Assembly: GCF_020169335.1 (NCBI RefSeq)
Contig: NZ_JAIEZN010000001.1
Location: 2,097,805 to 2,161,804, forward strand
Reading direction: 5' to 3'
DNA: 64,000 nucleotides
Origin: Devosia aquimaris
GTDB taxonomy: Bacteria; Pseudomonadota; Alphaproteobacteria; Rhizobiales; Devosiaceae
Made by a program: the position numbers and the translations under genes. Below the pieces are notes generated by a model that did no database searches, was not told the origin of the DNA, and saw nothing but the letters and a program-made list of their open reading frames with translations. Positions 55,027 to 63,420 of this stretch are shown here, piece after piece (the stretch's first letter is position 1; every line of letters starts with the position of its first letter).

Positions 55027-56106
55027 ATGACTGAACAAAGCCCCAGCCTGCCCGAACTGATCGACATGCAGATCCGCACCACCGGCCCCATGTCGGTGGC
55101 CACCTATATGGGTCTGTGCCTCACCCACCCCACCAAGGGCTACTACCGCAATGCCGATCCGCTCGGCACGGCCGGTGACTTCGTGACGGCGCCGGAGATC
55201 AGCCAGATGTTCGGCGAGCTGATCGGCTTCTTCTTCGTCAATCTCTGGCAGCAGATGGGCAGCCCCAAGGAATTCACCCTGCTCGAGCTGGGCCCCGGCC
55301 GCGGCACGCTGATGGCCGACATCCTACGTGTCGCCTGCCGGGCCGAAGGATTTCGCGATGCGCTGGACCTGCGCCTGTTCGAAACCAATCTGGCCCTGAT
55401 CGCGGAACAGAATGCACGGCTGGAAGCCTATGGCGCCAAGTGGATCGATGGCTTCGACAAGGTCGGCCCCGGCCCGCTTCTTGTGGTCGCCAATGAATTC
55501 TTCGACGCCCTGCCTATCCGCCAGTTCGTGCGCGGCGAACAGGGCTGGCACGAGCGCATGGTGGGTCTCGTCGATGGCCAGCGCCGCTTCGGCCTCAACC
55601 CCACGCCCATCCCGGCCTCGGCCATGCCTGAAGTTGTTGCCGATGCCGAACCCAATGCGGTGCTCGAAGTGGGCCTGGCCAGTGGCGAGGTGATGAACCG
55701 CCTGGCCACCACCATCTCCACCCAGGGCGGCGCGATTCTCGCCATCGACTATGGCTATGCCCGCACCCAGACGGGGGAAACGCTGCAGGGCGTGCGCCGT
55801 CATCAGTATGCCGACGTGCTCGACGCCCCCGGCGAGGTGGACATCTCCGCCCATGTCGATTTCGAGGCGCTTGGCACGGTCGCCAAGGGCGCCGGCCTGA
55901 CGGTGCAGCCACTGGCCACCCAGGGTCAGTTCCTCACCCGCATGGGTATCAACCAGCGCGCCAGCGCCCTGATCGCCGCCAATCCCGGCATGGCCGATGA
56001 GCTGGCCGCCGCCAAGGCGCGCCTGGTCGCGCCTGAACAGATGGGCAATCTGTTCAAGGCCTTCTGTGCCGCCAGCCCAGGCCTGCAGCCGCCGGGGTTC
56101 GAATGA
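55027..56106 (+). CDS. MidA / NDUFAF7-family SAM-dependent methyltransferase
   Basis: The 359-residue protein has the MidA landmarks: the N-terminal MSVATYMGLCLTHPTKGYY, GTAGDFVTAPEISQMFGELIG, the SAM motif LLELGPGRGTLMADILR, VVANEFFDALPIRQF and AIDYGYART. In eukaryotes NDUFAF7 methylates an arginine of complex I; the bacterial role is likely similar but unproven. The ATG at 55027 (aaggtg upstream) is preferred to a GTG six bases before. Its stop overlaps the pgeF start by four bases. Confidence 0.92.
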   Translation: MTEQSPSLPELIDMQIRTTGPMSVATYMGLCLTHPTKGYYRNADPLGTAGDFVTAPEISQMFGELIGFFFVNLWQQMGSPKEFTLLELGPGRGTLMADILRVACRAEGFRDALDLRLFETNLALIAEQNARLEAYGAKWIDGFDKVGPGPLLVVANEFFDALPIRQFVRGEQGWHERMVGLVDGQRRFGLNPTPIPASAMPEVVADAEPNAVLEVGLASGEVMNRLATTISTQGGAILAIDYGYARTQTGETLQGVRRHQYADVLDAPGEVDISAHVDFEALGTVAKGAGLTVQPLATQGQFLTRMGINQRASALIAANPGMADELAAAKARLVAPEQMGNLFKAFCAASPGLQPPGFE

Positions 56107-56876
56107 TGACCGCCCCCTTTGAGCAGGCCCCGGCCCTCGCCGTCGTCCCTGGACTGAAGCATGCCTTCTTCGGCCGCCAGGGCGGCGTTTCGTCCGGCGA
56201 GTTTGCCGGCAACAACATGTCCCTGACTGTTGGCGACGACGAAGACAATGTCATCCGCAACCGCGCCGATGCCGCCACCCAGCTCGGCTTTGCCGCTACC
56301 ACGCTCTGCCTGCTGCGCCAGGTGCATTCCAATACCGTCGTGACCGTGGATGCCCCGACATCGCCCCAGCCGCTGGTCGATGCCGATGCCATGGTGACCA
56401 CTACCCCCGGTCTGGTGCTGGGCATCATGACCGCCGACTGCACGCCGATTCTGCTGGCTGACAGGGAGGCTGGTGTCATCGGCGCCGCCCATGCCGGCTG
56501 GCGCGGCGCTGTCGACGGCATCTGTGGCACCACCATTGATGCCATGGTCGCCGTGGGGGCCGAGCGCACCCGCATCGTGGCGGCCATCGGCCCCACCATC
56601 TATCCCGAGAACTACGAAGTCGGCGCCCAGTTCGAGCGCGATTTTCTCGCGCTTCATCCCGGCGGCGCGCACCATTTCTCGGCGCCGGCAGGCGGACAAC
56701 CCCATTTTGATCTGCCCGGCTTTGTGGTGGAACAGCTTCGCGGGGCGGGCGTCGCCACGGTCGAGCGCGCCGGCGCCTGCACCTATGCCGATGCCGACCG
56801 CTATTTCTCCCACCGCCGTGCCACACACCAGCACACCCGCACCGGGCGGCAGATCGCCATGATCGGTTGGCTTTAA
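56103..56876 (+). CDS. pgeF: PgeF / YfiH-family multicopper-type polyphenol oxidase-like protein
   Basis: The 257-residue protein has the family metal residues in LLRQVHSNTVVTV, MTADCTPILLAD and GAAHAGWRGAVDG. E. coli PgeF/YfiH corrects misincorporated amino acids in peptidoglycan precursors, and the mammalian homologue LACC1 is a purine-nucleoside enzyme; both activities are possible. It ends the lgt-midA-pgeF operon and overlaps midA by four bases. Confidence 0.93.
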   Translation: MMTAPFEQAPALAVVPGLKHAFFGRQGGVSSGEFAGNNMSLTVGDDEDNVIRNRADAATQLGFAATTLCLLRQVHSNTVVTVDAPTSPQPLVDADAMVTTTPGLVLGIMTADCTPILLADREAGVIGAAHAGWRGAVDGICGTTIDAMVAVGAERTRIVAAIGPTIYPENYEVGAQFERDFLALHPGGAHHFSAPAGGQPHFDLPGFVVEQLRGAGVATVERAGACTYADADRYFSHRRATHQHTRTGRQIAMIGWL

Positions 56877-56989
56877 TTGTTTACCTATCGACCAATTGCG
56901 GCGTTGCGAGTCTGACAGGGACTCGCTAAAGCTGCCCGCGAAACTGGAAGGCCTCGCTCCCGGAGGCCGGTTGAGACAGGATCGCGCCC

Positions 56990-57922
56990 ATGAAGCTGGT
57001 GACCGGCAACTCCAACCGGGCCCTTGCCCAGGCCATTGCCAGCTATCTTGAGCTCCCCCTGACAGATTGTACGGTCAAGCGCTTCGCGGACAAGGAAGTC
57101 TATGTCGAGGTGCATGAGAATGTGCGCGGCGAGGATGCCTTCATCCTGCAATCGACAAGCTTTCCGGCCAATGACAACCTGATGGAGCTGTTGATCCTCA
57201 CCGACGCGCTCCGTCGCTCATCGGCCCGCCGCATCACCGCCGTGCTCCCCTATTTCGGCTACGCCCGTCAGGATCGCAAATCGGCGCCGCGCACCCCCAT
57301 TTCGGCCAAGCTGGTCGCCAACCTCATCACCCAGGCCGGTGCCAATCGCGTGCTGACGCTCGACCTGCATGCCAGCCAGATCCAGGGCTTTTTCGATATC
57401 CCCACCGACAATCTGACTGCCGCCCCCGTGATGGTGCGCGACATTCAGGACAATTATGACGTCAAGAACGTCATGATCGTCTCGCCCGACGTCGGTGGCG
57501 TGGTGCGTGCCCGCAATGTCGCCAGCCGCATCGGCGCCAATCTCGCCATCGTCGACAAGCGCCGCCCCCGCGCCGGTGTGTCCGAAGTGATGAACATCAT
57601 CGGCGACGTCTCGGGCCAGTCCTGCATCCTGATCGACGACATCGTCGACAGCGGCGGCACCCTGGTCAACGCTGCCGAGGCCCTGCTCAAGGCCGGCGCC
57701 AAGCAGGTCTCGGCTTACATCACCCATGGCGTGCTGTCCGAAGGCGCTTCCGAGCGCATCGCCGCCAGCAAACTCAAGGAACTGGTGGTTACCGATTCCA
57801 TCGAGGAAACCGAGGCCCAGCGCCTGGCCGGCAATATCCGCCGCCTGGCCATTGCCCCGCTGATCGGCGAAGCCATCGCCCGCACCGCCAGCGAACAGAG
57901 CGTTTCCAGCCTGTTCGACTAG
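56990..57922 (+). CDS. prs: Ribose-phosphate pyrophosphokinase (PRPP synthetase)
   Basis: The 310-residue protein matches Prs: [43 protein letters not shown] (ATP and Mg sites), [28 protein letters not shown] and the PRPP loop [13 protein letters not shown]. It makes PRPP from ribose-5-phosphate and ATP. It is preceded by an agga site and is probably transcribed separately from pgeF (113 bp gap). Confidence 0.96.
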   Translation: MKLVTGNSNRALAQAIASYLELPLTDCTVKRFADKEVYVEVHENVRGEDAFILQSTSFPANDNLMELLILTDALRRSSARRITAVLPYFGYARQDRKSAPRTPISAKLVANLITQAGANRVLTLDLHASQIQGFFDIPTDNLTAAPVMVRDIQDNYDVKNVMIVSPDVGGVVRARNVASRIGANLAIVDKRRPRAGVSEVMNIIGDVSGQSCILIDDIVDSGGTLVNAAEALLKAGAKQVSAYITHGVLSEGASERIAASKLKELVVTDSIEETEAQRLAGNIRRLAIAPLIGEAIARTASEQSVSSLFD

Positions 57923-57927
57923 GCACC

Positions 57928-57954
57928 TGTCGAAATCACTCTATCTCGCGCGAC
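57928..57954 (+). promoter_or_regulatory. Putative ECF42-type promoter, first DGPF gene
   Basis: TGTCGA (57928-57933) and CGAC (57951-57954) are 17 bp apart, 42 bp before the first DGPF gene. This matches the promoter reported for ECF42 sigma factors (TGTCGA at -35, CGA/TC at -10), and the genus of target (DGPF genes) fits. Confidence 0.65.
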
Positions 57955-57995
57955 ATTGCCCTGACTGGCTATGTTGCCGACAAAGGAGTGCGACC

Positions 57996-58355
57996 ATGAA
58001 CTATTTGCTGATGCTCTTCGCCGACGAAAAGGCCGGCATGGCAATCCCACCCGACCAGATGGCCGGCTTCATGAACCAGATGGCGGCTTATCAGGCGACG
58101 CTGGAGAAAGCCGGCGCCTTTGTTGGCACCGCCGCGCTGCAGACCACCGACACGGCCCGCACCATCACCACCCAGGGCGGCGAGCTCAAGGTGCATGACG
58201 GCCCCTATGCCGACACCCGCGAACAGTTCGGTGGCTATTTCATCATCGCAGCGCCCGACATGGCCGCGGCCATAGCCCTGGCCGCCCAGTGCCCGGCGGC
58301 CACCTGGGGCCACATCGAAATCCGCCCCTATCACCCGCAATTTGGTCCCGACTGA
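57996..58355 (+). CDS. DGPF / YCII-related domain protein, copy 1
   Basis: The 119-residue protein begins MNYLLMLFADEKAGM and has the DGPF hallmark DGPYADTREQFGGYFII. The ferredoxin-like fold of this family is widespread, and no enzymatic activity is established for the DGPF group. It is the first of three tandem paralogues leading into an ECF42 sigma factor. A good aaaggag site precedes the ATG. Confidence 0.9.
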   Translation: MNYLLMLFADEKAGMAIPPDQMAGFMNQMAAYQATLEKAGAFVGTAALQTTDTARTITTQGGELKVHDGPYADTREQFGGYFIIAAPDMAAAIALAAQCPAATWGHIEIRPYHPQFGPD

Positions 58356-58372
58356 CATTTTTCTGCTGGAAG

Positions 58373-58430
58373 AGTCGAAAGGCTCGGGCACTCTCCGACA
58401 TTGTTGCATCGGAGTGAGAGCACCCGAGCC
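58373..58430 (+). promoter_or_regulatory. Putative ECF42-type promoter and leader stem-loop, second DGPF gene
   Basis: AGTCGA (58373-58378) and CGAC (58396-58399) repeat the 17-bp spacing of the site at 57928, and GTCGAAA and CGACATTG are shared exactly. The -10 half lies inside a long stem-loop (ggctcggg 58381-58388 with cccgagcc 58423-58430, with further inner pairing) that ends 18 bases before the ATG. Confidence 0.6.
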
Positions 58431-58448
58431 ACCACAGGAGACTTTCCT

Positions 58449-58796
58449 ATGCAATTTATGCTGCTGATCCACGGCAATGAACGCGCCATGATGGAGGCGA
58501 CACCCACCGACGCCACCGGCATGACCCCGGACTATGCCGCCTACAACATGGCCCTGGTCAAGGCTGGCGCCATGGTGGCAGGCGAGCGCCTGCGGCCCAC
58601 CACAGATGCGGCCAGCGTCCGCATCCGCAACGGCCGCACCGAAGTGCTTGACGGCCCCTATGCCGACACCAAGGAACAGTTCGGCGGCTTCTACATCATC
58701 GAAGCCCCCGATCTGGACAAGGCCATGGACTGGGCGCTGCAGTGCCCGGCGTCGCGCCATGGCACCATCGAAGTGCGCCCCGTGGTTCAGGGCTGA
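58449..58796 (+). CDS. DGPF / YCII-related domain protein, copy 2
   Basis: The 115-residue paralogue begins MQFMLLIHGNERAMMEATP and contains DGPYADTKEQFGGFYII. It has its own candidate sigma promoter and leader hairpin upstream. ATG 58449 has an aggag site about nine bases before it. No activity is known for the family. Confidence 0.9.
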   Translation: MQFMLLIHGNERAMMEATPTDATGMTPDYAAYNMALVKAGAMVAGERLRPTTDAASVRIRNGRTEVLDGPYADTKEQFGGFYIIEAPDLDKAMDWALQCPASRHGTIEVRPVVQG

Positions 58797-58807
58797 GGAG
58801 AAAAGCC

Positions 58808-59149
58808 ATGCAGTTCATGATGTTGATCCACCACGACGACGAACTCCTGGCCGCAGCGCCACCTTCGCTGTGGAACGAATATGCCGCCTTCAACCAGGCG
58901 CTGGCCAAGGCCGGCGGCACCTCGGGCCTGCGGCTCGAACACGCCAGCAAGGGCCGCGCCGTCACCCAGCGCAATGGCAAGACCGAGCTGTTTGATGGTC
59001 CCTATATGGAGAGCAAGGAACAGTTCGCCGGCTATTTCATGATGGACCTGCCCGATGTCGAGCAGGCCGTGCAATGGGCCGCGCGCTGCCCCAGCGCCCA
59101 GTATGGCACCGTCGAGGTGCGCCCCATCTGGCCGACGCGCCCGCAATGA
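58808..59149 (+). CDS. DGPF / YCII-related domain protein, copy 3
   Basis: The 113-residue paralogue begins MQFMMLIHHDDELL and has DGPYMESKEQFAGYFMM, the most divergent of the three copies. It follows copy 2 by 11 bases with gaggag upstream. Its stop overlaps the sigma factor start by four bases (ATGA), so both are translated together. Confidence 0.9.
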   Translation: MQFMMLIHHDDELLAAAPPSLWNEYAAFNQALAKAGGTSGLRLEHASKGRAVTQRNGKTELFDGPYMESKEQFAGYFMMDLPDVEQAVQWAARCPSAQYGTVEVRPIWPTRPQ

Positions 59150-60384
59150 ACGCGGCGACTGCCCGCCAGACTGCCGAGCGCGTCGCGCGCGACAGCTATG
59201 GCCGGCTCCTGGCCTATCTGGCCGCCCGTACCCGCGATGTCGCGGGTGCCGAAGATGCGCTGGCGGAGGCCTTCGCCAGCGCCCTGCACACCTGGCCCGT
59301 CCATGGTGTGCCCGACAATCCGGACGCCTGGCTGCTGACCGTGGCCCGCCGCCGCCAGACCGACGCCATGCGGCGGCGCCAGACTCGTCGCGAGGGCGAA
59401 GTGCATCTCAAGCTGATGCACGAGGAGATGGACGATGCCGCCATGCAGCAAGACAATATTCCCGATCGTCGCCTGGCGCTGATGTTCGCCTGCGCCCACC
59501 CCGCCGTCGAGCCGGGCATGCGTGCGCCGCTGATCCTGCAGACCATATTGGGCCTGACCGCCATCGATATTGCTGCGGCCTTCCTGATCCCGCCCGCCAC
59601 CATGGGGCAGCGCCTCGTGCGGGCCAAGGCCAGGCTGCGCGAGGCGGGTGCCGCCTTCGCCATTCCCGATCGCGACGAGCTGGCGGGGCGCCTCGATGCG
59701 GTACTCGAAGCCATTTATGCCGCCTATTCCAAGGGCTGGACGCAGATCGGCGACACGGCTGCCGATCGCCTGGCGGGCGAAGCCATCTGGCTGGGCCAGC
59801 TGGTGGTCGCTTTGGCGCCCGATGAACCCGAGGCCAAGGGCATGCTGGCGCTGATGCTCTATGCCGAGGCGCGGCGCGCGGCCCGGCGCGGTGCCGACGG
59901 CGCCTATATTCCACTCGACGCGCAGGACACTGGGCTCTGGGACCGCGCCATCATCGCGAAGGCGGAATCGCTGCTGCATGCAGCCAACCGCGCCGGCCCC
60001 ACTGGCCGCTACCAGATCGAGGCGGCCATCCAGTCCGCCCATGTCGCCGGGCGAGTCTCCGCCCAGACCGATTGGCGGTCCATCGTGGCGCTCTACGATG
60101 TGTTGTTCGCGCTGACGCACTCGCCCGTGGTTGCGCTCAACCGCGCCGCCGCGCTGGCCGAGACCGCGGGTCCACGCGAAGCCCTGGCCGCTCTCGACTC
60201 CGTCGCGGGCGATCCGCGCATGGCTGATTATCAGCCCTATTGGGCTACCCGCGGCCATCTGGCGGCCCGGGCCGGTGATCGCCAGGACGCGCTCGAAGCC
60301 TTCAATATCGCCATTGGCCTCTCCACCGACGAGGCTGAGCGGCATTATCTCATCGCCCGGCGCCAGGCGCTGCAGGATGGCTAG
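59146..60384 (+). CDS. ECF42-type RNA polymerase sigma factor with C-terminal extension
   Basis: The 412-residue protein has sigma region 2 at the N-terminus (RDVAGAEDALAEAFASALHTWP, NPDAWLLTVARRRQTDAMRRRQTR) and a region 4 with LTAIDIAAAFLIPPATMGQRLVRAKARLREAG. A long helical extension of about 230 residues follows (TPR-like; AVLEAIYAAYSKGWT, SPVVALNRAAALAE, ATRGHLAARAGDRQDALEAF). This is the layout of the ECF42 group, which lacks an anti-sigma factor and is encoded next to DGPF proteins. The extension is thought to regulate activity. It ends the DGPF operon. Confidence 0.92.
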   Translation: MNAATARQTAERVARDSYGRLLAYLAARTRDVAGAEDALAEAFASALHTWPVHGVPDNPDAWLLTVARRRQTDAMRRRQTRREGEVHLKLMHEEMDDAAMQQDNIPDRRLALMFACAHPAVEPGMRAPLILQTILGLTAIDIAAAFLIPPATMGQRLVRAKARLREAGAAFAIPDRDELAGRLDAVLEAIYAAYSKGWTQIGDTAADRLAGEAIWLGQLVVALAPDEPEAKGMLALMLYAEARRAARRGADGAYIPLDAQDTGLWDRAIIAKAESLLHAANRAGPTGRYQIEAAIQSAHVAGRVSAQTDWRSIVALYDVLFALTHSPVVALNRAAALAETAGPREALAALDSVAGDPRMADYQPYWATRGHLAARAGDRQDALEAFNIAIGLSTDEAERHYLIARRQALQDG

Positions 60385-60508
60385 GCTTCCCGCTTGCCCG
60401 CCGCCCGCGTTTGGGCTATAGCCCGCGCCATGAAGCGCTCGTCACCCCTGGAGGACGGGCGCGTATGCTGTTGTAGTGACGCATACACCAACCAGAATGG
60501 ATATTTCC

Positions 60509-61132
60509 ATGGCTGCGACGACTAAAGTGCTCAAGGCACAGGCGCGTGACGGAGTTGGCAAGGGGGCCGCTCGCGAACTGCGCCGTCAGGGACTGGTCCC
60601 TGCTGTTATCTACGGTGACAAGAAGGCCCCCGTCACCATCGCCCTCGCCTACAAGGATGCACACAAGTACATCTACGCTGGCGGCTTCCTCAGCCACATC
60701 ATCGAGCTCGATGTTGACGGCACCAAGCACCGCGTGATTCCGCGCGACTACCAGCTCGACCCGGTGAAGGACTTCCCGATCCACGTCGATTTCCTGCGCG
60801 TCGGCAAGAGCACCAAGCTCAACGTCCAGGTGCATGTGAACTTCATCAATGAAGAAGCCTCCCCGGGCATCAAGCGCGGCGGCACGCTCAATATCGTGCA
60901 CCACACGCTCGACCTGACCGTTTCGGCCGACAAGATCCCCGAGGAAGTCACCGTCGACCTGACGGGTCTGGACATCGGCGATGCCATCCACATCTCGTCC
61001 ATCAAGCTGCCCTCCGGCGCTGTCGACCACAGCCACGAAGACGATCTGACGATCGCCACCATCGTTGCTCCGTCGGCGCTGAAGTCGGCTGGCGATGCCG
61101 GCGAAGCGGAAGCCGAAGCCTCGGCCGAGTAA
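60509..61132 (+). CDS. rplY: 50S ribosomal protein L25/general stress protein Ctc
   Basis: The 207-residue protein has the L25 5S-rRNA-binding part ([29 protein letters not shown] and [19 protein letters not shown]). A C-terminal TL5/CTC domain follows, and then an Ala/Glu-rich tail ([13 protein letters not shown]). It binds 5S rRNA. ATG 60509 is taken as start; ATG 60497 in frame is possible and neither has a strong ribosome site. It precedes pth, as usual in alphaproteobacteria. Confidence 0.94.
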   Translation: MAATTKVLKAQARDGVGKGAARELRRQGLVPAVIYGDKKAPVTIALAYKDAHKYIYAGGFLSHIIELDVDGTKHRVIPRDYQLDPVKDFPIHVDFLRVGKSTKLNVQVHVNFINEEASPGIKRGGTLNIVHHTLDLTVSADKIPEEVTVDLTGLDIGDAIHISSIKLPSGAVDHSHEDDLTIATIVAPSALKSAGDAGEAEAEASAE

Positions 61133-61162
61133 TCGCGCCGCCGGTTTCTGCAACCAGTTTGA

Positions 61163-61185
61163 GGCGGCCTCCGGGCCGCCTTTTT
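61163..61185 (+). terminator. Intrinsic terminator between rplY and pth
   Basis: The stem ggcggcc / ggccgcc with a tccg loop is followed by five Ts, and it ends 18 bases before the pth start codon. It may limit read-through into pth. Confidence 0.8.
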
Positions 61186-61202
61186 CATTTCGGGAGCGGC
61201 AC

Positions 61203-61904
61203 ATGAAACTGCTTGTCGGCCTGGGCAATCCGGGCAGCCAATACCAGGGCAACCGCCACAACATCGGCTTCATGGCGCTGGACGCCGTGGCGCGTGCGCA
61301 TGGCATCACCCAGTTCCGCAGCAAGCACGCCGGGCTCCTGGCCGAAGGCAACATCGCCGGGGAGAAGGTGCTGCTGCTCAAGCCGCAGACCTTCATGAAC
61401 CGGTCTGGCGACAGCGTTCAGCAGGTCGCCGGCTTCTACAAGATCGCGCCCGCCGACATCATCGTGCTCTATGACGAGCTGGACCTGGCGCCGGGCAAGG
61501 TGCGCGTCAAGGTCGGCGGCGGCAATGGCGGCCACAATGGCCTGCGTTCCATCGATCCGCAGATCGGGCTCGACTACAAGCGCGTGCGCCTCGGCATCGG
61601 CCACCCGGGCAAGGAATACGTCACCAACCATGTGCTGGGGGATTTTGCCAAGGCCGACCAGGCCTGGCTCGAACCTCTGCTCGACGCCATTGCCAGCCAT
61701 ATCGGCCTGCTGCTGGCCGGTGACGACAGCGGCTTCATGAACAAGCTGGCGCTGGCCACCAAGGGCACTGACGAGCCGGACGCCAAGCCCGCCCCCAAGG
61801 CCCAGAGCCACATCCGCCAGGCCCGCCCCGCCAAGCCCCAGGCCGAAGTGCCCAAGACCGGCCCCATGGCCGACATGCTGAAAAAGCTCCTAGGCAAGGA
61901 GTAG
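61203..61904 (+). CDS. pth: Peptidyl-tRNA hydrolase
   Basis: The 233-residue protein begins LLVGLGNPGSQYQGNRHNIGFMALDAV with the catalytic histidine in GNRHNIGF. It also has KPQTFMNRSGDSV, VLYDELDLAPG and GGGNGGHNGLRSI. It releases peptides from dropped-off peptidyl-tRNA. The C-terminus carries an Ala/Pro/Lys-rich tail (TDEPDAKPAPKAQSHIRQARPAK) beyond the usual core. ATG 61203 follows gggagcggc; upstream in-frame residues overlap the terminator. Confidence 0.95.
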   Translation: MKLLVGLGNPGSQYQGNRHNIGFMALDAVARAHGITQFRSKHAGLLAEGNIAGEKVLLLKPQTFMNRSGDSVQQVAGFYKIAPADIIVLYDELDLAPGKVRVKVGGGNGGHNGLRSIDPQIGLDYKRVRLGIGHPGKEYVTNHVLGDFAKADQAWLEPLLDAIASHIGLLLAGDDSGFMNKLALATKGTDEPDAKPAPKAQSHIRQARPAKPQAEVPKTGPMADMLKKLLGKE

Positions 61905-61927
61905 CGGCCGCGCCGGGGCGCGACCGC
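61904..61927. terminator. Hairpin between convergent pth and DUF4394 gene
   Basis: gcggccgcgcc pairs with ggcgcgaccgc with one mismatch across a 2-nt gap (61904-61914 with 61917-61927). No T-run follows; it probably separates the convergent transcripts. Confidence 0.5.
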
Positions 61928-61937
61928 AAAGCCGGAG

Positions 61938-62720
61938 TTACGGCAGGATGGCGATGTCCTCGATGGCGCCGTCAACGCCGGTGATTTCACCCACGCCGGT
62001 TGCAGCACCGCTCTCGAGGTCGACGGTGTAGAGCATGGTCCCGGCCACCAGATAGGCCGTGTTGCTCAGGTCTTCGGTGGCAACGATATCGAAGGCATAA
62101 TTGTCCGCCCCGTCGATCCCCAGCTTGCCGATGGCCGCCAGGACGCCGTCATTGGGCGATGTCTGCTGGATCAGCGCCACAATGGTGGCATCGATATCGA
62201 ACATCGCCGTCTTTTCGGGCTTGCCGATGGAGTTGGTATAGGCTGCCGCCACGATGGCGGGCGTTTCCCCGGCATGCATGTCGGCACCGTCATAAGCCAG
62301 CGAACCATCGACCGTGACCATGCCATCGTCGACATTGACGCGGTGGTTGGTGCCGTCGCTGGCCATCAGGCGCAGCCGATCGGCGGCCGGGTTGAAGTCG
62401 ACAATCGCGCCATCATAGCTGGGCAGCTGTTCAGACACGGTGCTCTTGACCGTCGCCGCACCCGTGGCGGTGTCAATGGTCACGATCTCGCCGGCCTTGG
62501 ACACGCCATAGAGCATCTTGTCGGCGGGGCGCACGTCGATGCCGGCCAGCGCGTCCACGCCAGTCACATCCATGGTGCCCGAGACGGCCAGCGTTTCGGT
62601 ATCAAACATCACCAGCGTCTTGTCGCCGACCAGGCCAACGGCAGGGGCGGCCAATGCGGCAGCAGAAAAGGCCACCAGTGCGGTGCCGGACATCAGGGTC
62701 AAGCCAAGCAGTTTCGTCAT
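61938..62720 (-). CDS. Secreted DUF4394 protein
   Basis: The 260-residue protein has a Sec signal (LMSGTALVAFSAAALAAP). The mature domain is built of repeated beta motifs (VGDKTLVMFDTETLAVSG, LYGVSKAGEIVTIDTATGAAT, DFNPAADRLRLMASDGTNHRVN, AIEDIAILP), typical of DUF4394. A propeller-like fold is my inference and no function is known. It is divergent from an ECF sigma/anti-sigma pair and carries a promoter-like site matching theirs in reverse. Confidence 0.85.
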   Translation of the reverse strand: MTKLLGLTLMSGTALVAFSAAALAAPAVGLVGDKTLVMFDTETLAVSGTMDVTGVDALAGIDVRPADKMLYGVSKAGEIVTIDTATGAATVKSTVSEQLPSYDGAIVDFNPAADRLRLMASDGTNHRVNVDDGMVTVDGSLAYDGADMHAGETPAIVAAAYTNSIGKPEKTAMFDIDATIVALIQQTSPNDGVLAAIGKLGIDGADNYAFDIVATEDLSNTAYLVAGTMLYTVDLESGAATGVGEITGVDGAIEDIAILP

Positions 62721-62770
62721 CGGTCATCTCCATTTCGGGATGGCGCTCTCTGCGCCCGTTACATTGGCTC

Positions 62771-62797
62771 TACCCACCAGCGGCGCTTGCGGATGCA
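62771..62797 (-). promoter_or_regulatory. Putative ECF promoter of the DUF4394 gene
   Basis: Read on the minus strand, TGCATCC (62797-62791) is followed after 16 bases by GGTA (62774-62771), mirroring the site that precedes the sigma gene. Its distance of about 50 bases to the ATG suits a transcription start. Confidence 0.6.
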
Positions 62798-62822
62798 CCG
62801 CCGCACAAAAAAATCTGCCGGG

Positions 62823-62852
62823 TGCATCCACAGCCCCGTTCCGCGCGTAAGA
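62823..62852 (+). promoter_or_regulatory. Putative ECF promoter of the sigma/anti-sigma operon
   Basis: TGCATCC (62823-62829), 16 bases, then CGTAAGA (62846-62852). The -35 resembles the CCATCC element recognised by SigK-like factors and the -10 core GTA is shared with the divergent site. Autoregulation by the adjacent ECF factor is inferred. Confidence 0.6.
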
Positions 62853-62874
62853 TGAGTGACAAAAGGCAGGACCC

Positions 62875-63420
62875 ATGGCCCCACAGGACCGAGACACCGC
62901 CGCGCTGATCCGGCGCATCGCCGCCGGCGAGCAGACCGCCCTGGCGGAATTGTTTGCCGCCGAGGCCGGCCGGCTGGTGGCCATCGCCAGGCGCATCGTT
63001 CGCCGACAGGATCTGGCCGAGGAAGTGGTGCAGGACGCCTTTGTCGCGGTCTGGCAGCGCGCCGGCCAGTTCGACATGGCGCGCGGCAGCGCCGGTGCCT
63101 GGCTCACCACCATCGTGCGCAACCGCGCGCTCAACCTGCTGCGCGACAGCAGCCGCACCGACTATCACGACGGGGAAACCCTGGCGGCCCTGGGCGATCG
63201 CAATGCAGACGTCACCAATGCCTTTGATGCCCTGGCCGAGCGCGATGCCCTCAAGGCGTGCCTGCGCGGGCTGGACGAGGCCAAGCGGCGCGCCATCCTG
63301 CTGTGCTATGTCACCGGACTGAACCATGGTGAAGTCGCCGCCACGCTCAATGCCCCGCTGGGCACCGTGAAAGCCTGGATCCGCCGTGGCACCATCGCCT
63401 TGCAGGAGTGCCTGTCATGA
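62875..63420 (+). CDS. ECF-type sigma-70 factor (SigK-like)
   Basis: The 181-residue protein has region 2 (LAELFAAEAGRLVAIARRIV, RRQDLAEEVVQDAFVAVWQRAGQFD, GAWLTTIVRNRALNLLRD) and region 4 (RRAILLCYVTGLNHGEVAATLNAPLGTVKAWIRRG). Size and layout match the SigK-like group that pairs with RskA-type membrane anti-sigma factors, and just such a gene overlaps its stop by four bases. The upstream ribosome site is aggcagga. Confidence 0.93.
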   Translation: MAPQDRDTAALIRRIAAGEQTALAELFAAEAGRLVAIARRIVRRQDLAEEVVQDAFVAVWQRAGQFDMARGSAGAWLTTIVRNRALNLLRDSSRTDYHDGETLAALGDRNADVTNAFDALAERDALKACLRGLDEAKRRAILLCYVTGLNHGEVAATLNAPLGTVKAWIRRGTIALQECLS

